DNA of 10,570 nucleotides from Chloromonas sp. AAM2 (taxonomy: Eukaryota > Chlorophyta > Chlorophyceae > Chlamydomonadales > Chlamydomonadaceae). Shown in pieces: positions 6,074 to 10,570 of the stretch (the stretch's first letter is position 1; the number at the start of each line of letters is the position of its first letter). A program made the translations under genes and the position numbers. Where the stretch lies: assembly GCA_004335635.1 (NCBI GenBank), contig QAXH01006149.1, positions 32,784-43,353 of the forward strand, given 5' to 3'. Below the pieces are notes generated by a model, which worked only from the letters and a program-made list of their open reading frames with translations, was not told the DNA's origin and did no database searches.

Positions 6074-8455
6074 TCATTCACTCTTTAAACTTTCTACGGG
6101 GTTGGCTACTGCTGCTTTAATGGACTGCCAGCTTACCGTAAGCAAGGCAATTAAAATGGCGATACAGCCTACAATGAGGAAAACCGACAATCCGATATCA
6201 ATTCGAAAAGCATAATTCATTAACCATTCTTTCATCACGTACCAGGCAATCGGAGTACCAATTACAAAACCCAGAACTACGAGTTTTAAAAAATCAGAAG
6301 ACAACAACACAACGATCTTTGAAACTGAGGCTCCCAAGACCTTACGAATGCCTATTTCTTTAGCTCTTCGTTCTATCATGAATGATGAAAGCCCCACCAA
6401 CCCAAGGCAGGCGATAAAAATAGCCAGTCCGGAAAATACAAGTAACAAATTTCGGGTCTGAAGCTCTGATTGATATAATGCATTCAATTGCTGATCTAAA
6501 AACTCAAATTCAAAAGGCCGGTGGGGTGCAATATCCCGCCAAATGTTTTCCATGGAGGCAATGGTTCGTTGAATATTTGATGGATCCACTTTAACCAATA
6601 GGAAATTGTACATATTTGGGTTGATAAATAAAGCAAGCGGCTCAACTTCCTCTTTAAGAGATTGATAGTTGAAATTTTGCATTACTCCAACCACTTTTCC
6701 TTCACGATTTCCTAAGACATTGAAAGATTTTCCGATAGCTTCTTCCGGATTCCAGCCATGAGCTGCTGCCAGTTTTTTATTAATGAGATATACATATCCC
6801 TGTTGAAGGGTGTACGATGCATTTTTGGGAAATCCTTTTCCAGCAAGCAATTTAATATTCATCGTTTCAATAAGGTCGGCGTCTGCTGCACCAGCGGAAG
6901 TACCAACAGGCTCCATGGTTGAATTATGAACAGACCCATATCCTCCAAAAACCTTACCGGGAATATTGGACATATATGTTGCGCTTCGTACTCCGGGTTG
7001 ACGTAATACCTGACTTTTCAGGAGATCTTGTTTAGGCGCTAGTTCATTATCCCGTGCCGGCAGTACAAGCACTTCCTCTTCATTAAAACCCAGATCAGCA
7101 TTAAGTATAAAATTCGTTTGTTGATAAATGATTGCTGTACACAAAATCAGAAATGTTGATAGGGCAAATTGAGACACAACCAGTCCTTTTCGAAGTGTAC
7201 CGTCTGAACCTGTAGTACCCAGTAAACCTTTAAGCACTCTCACCGGCTTATAGGATGAAAGTAAAAATGCAGGATAACTGCCGGCTAATAATGCAGTTAA
7301 AAAGCTGATTCCCGCCAAAAGAAACCATACAGAGGGATCTTCAAACAGATTAAAACTGATATTCTGTCCCAATAACTGAAAGAACGCGTCTTTGAATAAT
7401 TCCACAAGTATCAGTGCAATAACGACCGCGATGCCAGTTAGAATTATTGATTCACCATAAAATTGTTTGATCAATTGTGATTTAACTGCTCCCAGGGCTT
7501 TTCGAACACCTACTTCAGCACCCCGGCGGGAGGAACGTGCAGTAGCCAGATTTACGTAATTTATCGTTGCGATCAGTAAAACCATGATGGCCAAAAATAT
7601 GAAGCCAAGTACTGTTTGCATATTGCCCATCGGGGCTATATCAAACTCGAAATCAGAATTGAGATATAATTCTGTGATAGGAGTGAAATATAATTTATCA
7701 ACCCGGTCTTGATTCAGCGTTTCTTGTATATAGGCATTTGCCGTTTGTGATAGGGTAGATGTAGCTTTTTGTTGGTGAAGCAGGAGATAAGTGAAAAAGT
7801 TAGCTGCTCTGATCTGGGAGTCGTCCAGCTGCGACCAGCCACTCATTGTATGTAATGACCCAAGATAATCGAAGCTGAAATGCGAATTAGAGGGAATATC
7901 TTCGATTACACCAGTGACCTCGAAATCAATATCGGAATTAAAAATCCGAACATTTACCACTTCTCCTACGGCATTAGTGGTCCCAAAAAGTTTGACAGCA
8001 GTAGACCGTGGCAATACCAATGATCGAGGAGCATTCAGTGCAGATTTTGGGTCGCCGGCTATGAAATCAAAACTAAAGATTTGAAAAAAACTTGAGTCTG
8101 CATAAAAGAATTGTTCTTCCTGAAATTTATTTTGATCTGCACTAATGATGGCCGGAATATATCGGGTAGGCTCGTACAATCGAACCCAGCGTTCAACATT
8201 TGGGGAAATCTGATGCAATGTAGGTCCAACCATGGATGGCGTAACGGCAACAGAGCGGTCTCCCAAGTCCATATTAACACGCACAATTCGGTCAGCGTTG
8301 GTATGGAAGTCATCATAGCTGAGTTGGTGCCGCACATAAATAAGGATGAGCAGGCTACAAGCGATACCGATAGCCAATCCCGAAATATTAATTGCAGAAT
8401 AGCCTTTATACTTCCGGAGGTTTCGAAAGGTGATCTTTAGATAGTTTTTAAACAT
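6074..8455 (-). CDS. ABC transporter permease C, MacB/FtsX type, double module
   Basis: 793-residue inner-membrane permease and first gene of the sigma-54 transcript. It has a basic start (RNLRKYKG), TM1 about 20-42, a periplasmic MacB_PCD-like domain about 45-275, a first FtsX core with helices about 279-303, 331-353 and 374-400, a linking helix about 424-444, a second periplasmic domain about 450-668, and a second core about 671-693, 722-744 and 754-776. Coupling segments are EVGVRKALGAV (about 314-324) and EIGIRKVLGAS (about 700-710); the tail is NPVESLKSE. The start is ATG at 8453-8455; the upstream leader is AT-rich, with no Shine-Dalgarno match. Its probable partner ATPases are the truncated one at the right edge, with which the family is usually paired, and the one at 2747-3442. 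Export or envelope remodelling is inferred from the family; no specific substrate is indicated. Confidence 0.94.
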   Translation of the reverse strand: MFKNYLKITFRNLRKYKGYSAINISGLAIGIACSLLILIYVRHQLSYDDFHTNADRIVRVNMDLGDRSVAVTPSMVGPTLHQISPNVERWVRLYEPTRYIPAIISADQNKFQEEQFFYADSSFFQIFSFDFIAGDPKSALNAPRSLVLPRSTAVKLFGTTNAVGEVVNVRIFNSDIDFEVTGVIEDIPSNSHFSFDYLGSLHTMSGWSQLDDSQIRAANFFTYLLLHQQKATSTLSQTANAYIQETLNQDRVDKLYFTPITELYLNSDFEFDIAPMGNMQTVLGFIFLAIMVLLIATINYVNLATARSSRRGAEVGVRKALGAVKSQLIKQFYGESIILTGIAVVIALILVELFKDAFFQLLGQNISFNLFEDPSVWFLLAGISFLTALLAGSYPAFLLSSYKPVRVLKGLLGTTGSDGTLRKGLVVSQFALSTFLILCTAIIYQQTNFILNADLGFNEEEVLVLPARDNELAPKQDLLKSQVLRQPGVRSATYMSNIPGKVFGGYGSVHNSTMEPVGTSAGAADADLIETMNIKLLAGKGFPKNASYTLQQGYVYLINKKLAAAHGWNPEEAIGKSFNVLGNREGKVVGVMQNFNYQSLKEEVEPLALFINPNMYNFLLVKVDPSNIQRTIASMENIWRDIAPHRPFEFEFLDQQLNALYQSELQTRNLLLVFSGLAIFIACLGLVGLSSFMIERRAKEIGIRKVLGASVSKIVVLLSSDFLKLVVLGFVIGTPIAWYVMKEWLMNYAFRIDIGLSVFLIVGCIAILIALLTVSWQSIKAAVANPVESLKSE

Positions 8456-8477
8456 AATTCTATCAATTTGCTGTGAG

Positions 8478-8536
8478 TAGTTAACAGTGATCAGTAAAAC
8501 TTTGCTATCGGTTTTCTGATCGCTGTACTCTGAAAT
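8478..8536. repeat. Heptad-built hairpin in the leader of permease C
   Basis: ACAGTGATCAGTAAAAC (8484-8500) pairs with GTTTTCTGATCGCTGT (8511-8526) at 15 positions with one bulge, around a 10-base loop. The 7-base rhythm is TAGTTAA (8478), CAGTGAT (8485), CAGTAAA (8492) on the left and CTG at 8516, 8523 and 8530 on the right. With a predicted start near 8532, the hairpin would fill the first half of the untranslated leader of the permease C mRNA. Confidence 0.65.
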
Positions 8537-8540
8537 ACTG

Positions 8541-8558
8541 TATTCAACAAGCGTGCCA
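8541..8558 (-). promoter_or_regulatory. sigma-54 (-24/-12) promoter of permease C
   Basis: Read on the minus strand from 8558, the sequence is TGGCAC-GCTTG-TTGAATA. The -24 GG (8557-8556), ten bases, then the -12 G (8545) match the RpoN consensus TGGCACG-N4-TTGC except for the last C, which is A. The predicted start is near 8532, about 77 bases before the ATG. It shares TGGCAC-N5-TTG-N-ATA with the permease A promoter. It is the only promoter-like element seen for the permease C, permease B and ATPase genes. Confidence 0.72.
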
Positions 8559-8611
8559 AGAAAAGAAAAAGGGCTTAAAACGATACTGAATGCACCCTGT
8601 ATCCCAAAATA

Positions 8612-8648
8612 TGTTCGAAACGCTACACCCGGTGTTCGAATGTGAACA
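8612..8648 (-). promoter_or_regulatory. Paired enhancer-like palindromes upstream of permease C
   Basis: A good 16-bp inverted repeat, TGTTCGAATGTGAACA on the plus strand (8633-8648), lies 21 bp from a half-conserved copy (8612-8627, TGTTCG followed by a degenerate second arm ending ACA). Their centres are 84 and 63 bp upstream of the -24 GG at 8556-8557. Read on the minus strand, all four such units in the window begin TGT and end CGAACA. The layout fits dimer sites for an NtrC/Fis-family sigma-54 activator, which is not encoded in this window. Confidence 0.65.
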
Positions 8649-8690
8649 GTGAGAAGCTATCAGTTTTCAGTTTAACTGTGATTTAAACTG
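8647..8690. repeat. Heptad-built repeat before the AAA_14 gene
   Basis: CAGT recurs at 8647, 8661 and 8668, in multiples of seven, and CAGTTTAA (8668-8675) pairs perfectly with TTAAACTG (8683-8690) around a 7-base loop. It belongs to the same family as the other heptad repeats and abuts both the enhancer sites of permease C and the palindromes of the AAA_14 gene. Confidence 0.5.
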
Positions 8691-8691
8691 T

Positions 8692-8761
8692 TGTTTATTA
8701 ATAAACATATTTGTTGTTTATAAAACAATATAATTGTATGTTTGTATCAAACAATATTGTT
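8692..8761 (+). promoter_or_regulatory. Cluster of AT-rich palindromes at the AAA_14 gene start (putative operators)
   Basis: Four palindromes stand in 70 bp. They are TGTTTATTAATAAACA (8692-8707, perfect 16 bp), TTGTTT-ATA-AAACAA (8714-8728), TGTTTG-TAT-CAAACA (8739-8753) and AACAATATTGTT (8750-8761, perfect 12 bp), the last ending at the base before the ATG. The first three share a TGTTT...AAACA core. They cover the candidate promoter and ribosome-binding zone, so a bound protein or an RNA hairpin would repress this gene. Confidence 0.55.
8714..8744 (+). promoter_or_regulatory. Candidate Bacteroidota-type promoter of the AAA_14 gene
   Basis: TATGTTTG (8737-8744) fits the TAnnTTTG -7 box, and TTG (8714-8716) stands 20 bases before it, as in the -33/-7 promoters of Bacteroidota. 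Transcription would begin near 8751, about 11 bases before the ATG. Because the region is built from TTTG-rich palindromes, a match by chance is quite possible. Confidence 0.35.
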
Positions 8762-9973
8762 ATGATACTAAAATCACTATTAAAAGAAGTAGCCGAGGCT
8801 CAAAAAGAGAATCTGTTGAGATTGAATACAGGTTTGAAAAGGCATCAATTGGATAAAATATCTGAATTGGCTTCTCATGCACTGATTATATCGGGAATCA
8901 GGCGATGCGGAAAAAGTACAATGCTTCATCAGTTGCTAAAGGAAAAGTACAAGGATGCTTGTTACCTGAATTTTGAAGATCCTCGGCTCTATGATTTTGA
9001 GTTGAATGATTTCACCCGGCTGGATGAACTCATAAAAGAACAAGAAACTGAGGTATTATTTTTTGATGAAATACAGGTCATAGATGGCTGGGAAAGGTAT
9101 GTACGGCAAAAGCTGGATGAGAGCTTCAAGTTAGTTATAACAGGTTCTAATGCTACATTATTGAGTAGTGAATTGGGTACAAAGCTAACAGGCCGGCACA
9201 TCACAAAGGAGTTGTTTCCATTTTCATGGAAAGAGTATTGTGAATTCAGAACTTTGGATTTTACTGAGGAGGCATTGAAAGAATATATGCAGGTAGGGGG
9301 CTTCCCAGAATATGTAAAAACAAAAGATGATGACATTTTACACCAGCTTTTTGAGGATATTTTGGTTCGTGACATAGCCGTGCGATTTGGTGTTCGTGAT
9401 GTAAAAACACTGCAACGTTTGTCGCTATATCTGGTTTCGAATGTTGGAAATTTGGTAACCGGTAATAAGTTGAAAACCCTTTTTGGAATAGGAGCTACAA
9501 GTACGGTAATGGAATATTTTTCGTATTTGGAACAGACTTGGCTTATGCACTTTATCCCAAAATTCAGTTATTCGGTACGGAAACAGTCGGTAAATCCCCG
9601 AAAAGTATATGCCATAGATACCGGCCTGATCAACGTAAACTCAAAATCATTCAGTGGCGATTTTGGTCGGATATTGGAGAATCTTGTCTTTCTGCATCTG
9701 CGAAGGAACTTTAAGGAAATCTACTACTTCTCAGAAAAAGGAGAGTGTGATTTTGTGACTTTCGAAAATGGAAATGTGAAAGAAGTCGTACAAGTTTGTT
9801 ACGAATTAAATCCCGATAACCTGGACCAGGAATTAAACGGTTTATTTGAAGCTCTCTCCTTTTTTGACCTTGAAAAAGGATATATCATTACTCAAAATCA
9901 AACGGATCGTTTTGAGAAAGATGGTAAAGTCGGAATGGTTGTACCTTGCCATCAATATTTTCGCGGAGAATAG
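8762..9973 (+). CDS. AAA_14 family ATPase with C-terminal DUF4143 domain
   Basis: 403-residue cytoplasmic protein. The N-terminal ATPase has Walker A GIRRCGKST (45-53), Walker B VLFFDEIQ (98-105) and a sensor-1-like ITGSNA (126-131), followed by the KLTGRHI segment typical of AAA_14. The C-terminal DUF4143 part carries an acidic and polar set resembling a PD-(D/E)xK nuclease fold: E306 in ENLVFLHL, D330 in ECDF, and QVCYEL (344-349). The lysine usual in such nucleases is replaced by Cys, as is often seen in this family, so cleavage is doubtful. The in-frame TTG at 8711 and ATG at 8738 are less likely starts because the palindromes run up to 8761 and family members usually begin with a short MxLKxLLKE-like helix, as here. 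The gene faces against the ABC cluster and splits it. The family's role is not settled; it is often found in accessory DNA. One sampled 60-base stretch has 40% GC against 60% in the neighbouring ABC ATPase, which would suit transfer. Confidence 0.92.
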   Translation: MILKSLLKEVAEAQKENLLRLNTGLKRHQLDKISELASHALIISGIRRCGKSTMLHQLLKEKYKDACYLNFEDPRLYDFELNDFTRLDELIKEQETEVLFFDEIQVIDGWERYVRQKLDESFKLVITGSNATLLSSELGTKLTGRHITKELFPFSWKEYCEFRTLDFTEEALKEYMQVGGFPEYVKTKDDDILHQLFEDILVRDIAVRFGVRDVKTLQRLSLYLVSNVGNLVTGNKLKTLFGIGATSTVMEYFSYLEQTWLMHFIPKFSYSVRKQSVNPRKVYAIDTGLINVNSKSFSGDFGRILENLVFLHLRRNFKEIYYFSEKGECDFVTFENGNVKEVVQVCYELNPDNLDQELNGLFEALSFFDLEKGYIITQNQTDRFEKDGKVGMVVPCHQYFRGE

Positions 9974-10009
9974 TATTAATAAGATTTTGAGACTTATACC
10001 CAAGCCAAA

Positions 10010-10090
10010 AGCCATCAGCTCTCAGACTTCAGCTTTCAGTTCTGTAGATACTCAAATAAACTGAAAGCTGATCGCTGACGGCTGAAAGCT
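10010..10090. repeat. Heptad-built hairpin between convergent genes
   Basis: Left units AGCCATC (10010), AGCTCTC, AGACTTC, AGCTTTC (10031) and right units GAAAGCT (10063), GATCGCT, GACGGCT, GAAAGCT (10084) follow each other without a gap. The 32 bases 10010-10041 pair with 10059-10090 at 25 positions, and the mismatches fall in or beside the variable bases of the heptads. The inner 13 bp (10029-10041 with 10059-10071) are perfect, with a 17-base loop. Lying between two convergent 3' ends, it may end transcription from both sides, although no clear T-run follows. Confidence 0.75.
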
Positions 10091-10091
10091 C

Positions 10092-10570
10092 TTACACATG
10101 AAACCCTTCCTGCATATTCTCGGTCACCACGTGGCCATCAAATAAGTGGATTACACGCCGGGCGTAGTCAGCATCGTGTGGAGAGTGGGTTACCATCACG
10201 ATGGTCGTTCCTGCTTCATTGAGCTCGGCGAGCAGTTTCATGACTTCATCACCACGATCGGAATCGAGATTACCGGTGGGCTCATCGGCGAGGATGAGTT
10301 TGGCATCGGCGACAACGGCCCGGGCTATGGCAACTCGCTGTTGCTGTCCACCGGAGAGCTGTTGTGGGAAATGGTTTCGGCGGTGCATCATCCCCATGCG
10401 TTCGAGCGCGTTTTCTACTTTTTCTTTCCGCTTGGCAGAATCAATTCCCAAATAAAGTAATGGAAGTTCCACATTTTCAAATACGGTGAGCTCATCAATC
10501 AGGTTAAAGCTCTGAAAAATAAACCCGATATTTCCTTTTCTAAGCTGTGCTCTTTCTCGTTCTGAATGAT
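10092..10570 (-). CDS. ABC transporter ATP-binding protein, LolD/MacB type (partial, N-terminus outside window)
   Basis: The frame is open from the right edge to TAA at 10092-10094, giving the C-terminal 159 residues of a MacB/LolD-like ATPase. It begins with the region before the Q-loop ([20 protein letters not shown]) and then shows the signature [14 protein letters not shown], Walker B LILADEP, D-loop NLDS and switch histidine in VTHS. Walker A lies beyond the window. An internal GTG at 10470-10472 is not the start, because the Q-loop upstream is intact. Unlike the ATPase at 2747-3442, it has the standard RVAIARA and NLDS residues, so the two are distinct paralogues. It points the same way as permease C and probably belonged next to it before, or despite, the AAA_14 gene in between. 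A sampled stretch (10261-10320) has 60% GC, above the AAA_14 gene beside it. Confidence 0.95.
   Translation of the reverse strand, partial: HSERERAQLRKGNIGFIFQSFNLIDELTVFENVELPLLYLGIDSAKRKEKVENALERMGMMHRRNHFPQQLSGGQQQRVAIARAVVADAKLILADEPTGNLDSDRGDEVMKLLAELNEAGTTIVMVTHSPHDADYARRVIHLFDGHVVTENMQEGFHV

Noticed and set aside
8711..8761. Upstream TTG (8711) or ATG (8738) as the start of the AAA_14 gene
   Set aside because: These would put palindromes and the candidate -7 box inside the coding region, and the added residues do not resemble the family's usual N-terminus.
9846..10064. Plus-strand open frame across the end of the AAA_14 gene into the heptad repeat
   Set aside because: It overlaps a real gene in another frame and its tail is translated repeat sequence.
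8647..10090. An insertion sequence carrying the AAA_14 gene
   Set aside because: No transposase, no matching terminal inverted repeats in the correct places and no target duplication; the ATPase family is not an IS21-type IstB helper.
10092..10472. GTG at 10470-10472 as the start of a short ABC protein
   Set aside because: The frame continues upstream with an intact Q-loop region to the window edge, so the gene is truncated by the window, not short.

Overview
The window looks like chromosomal DNA from the Bacteroidota/Balneolota/Rhodothermota side of the tree. This is inferred from the very long (about 800-residue) double-module MacB/FtsX-type permeases in tandem, an ATPase of the LolD type with an NLHS D-loop, moderate to low GC, A-rich sequence instead of Shine-Dalgarno sites before the genes, and one candidate promoter of the Bacteroidota TAnnTTTG type. 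No marker gene fixes the taxon.

Layout, left to right. Bases 1-168 carry the 3' end of an unidentified plus-strand gene, which converges with a long minus-strand ABC-transporter cluster. That cluster, read right to left, is: the C-terminal part of an ABC ATPase (10092-10570, running off the window), permease C (6074-8455), permease B (3526-5991), a complete ABC ATPase (2747-3442) and permease A (174-2597). A plus-strand AAA_14/DUF4143 ATPase (8762-9973) interrupts the cluster between the truncated ATPase and permease C. The three permeases share one architecture, and with the LolD/MacB-type ATPases they should form mechanotransmission-type ABC complexes in the inner membrane that act on periplasmic or envelope substrates. 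No membrane-fusion protein (MacA-like), sensor kinase or regulator lies in the window.

The most notable content is regulatory. Permeases C and A are each preceded by a sigma-54 type -24/-12 element (TGGCAC-N5-TTGR-AT). Each element has a pair of 16-bp TGTTC...GAACA inverted-repeat sites, 21 bp apart, centred 63/84 bp (C) and 64/85 bp (A) upstream of the -24 GG. Two promoters with this same layout suggest one enhancer-binding activator, encoded elsewhere, that switches on the C-B-ATPase transcript and the permease A transcript together.

Five of the intergenic spaces also hold imperfect hairpins built from 7-bp units (AGCnnTC/GAnnGCT or CAGTnnn/nnnACTG). They occur before or after nearly every gene and look like one dispersed repeat family. 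The start of the AAA_14 gene sits in a cluster of AT-rich TGTTT/AAACA palindromes that overlap its probable promoter and suggest autoregulation.

The only gene-free stretch above 300 bases is 8456-8761. It holds, in order, a leader hairpin, the sigma-54 promoter and enhancer sites of permease C, a second heptad repeat, and the palindromic promoter region of the AAA_14 gene.
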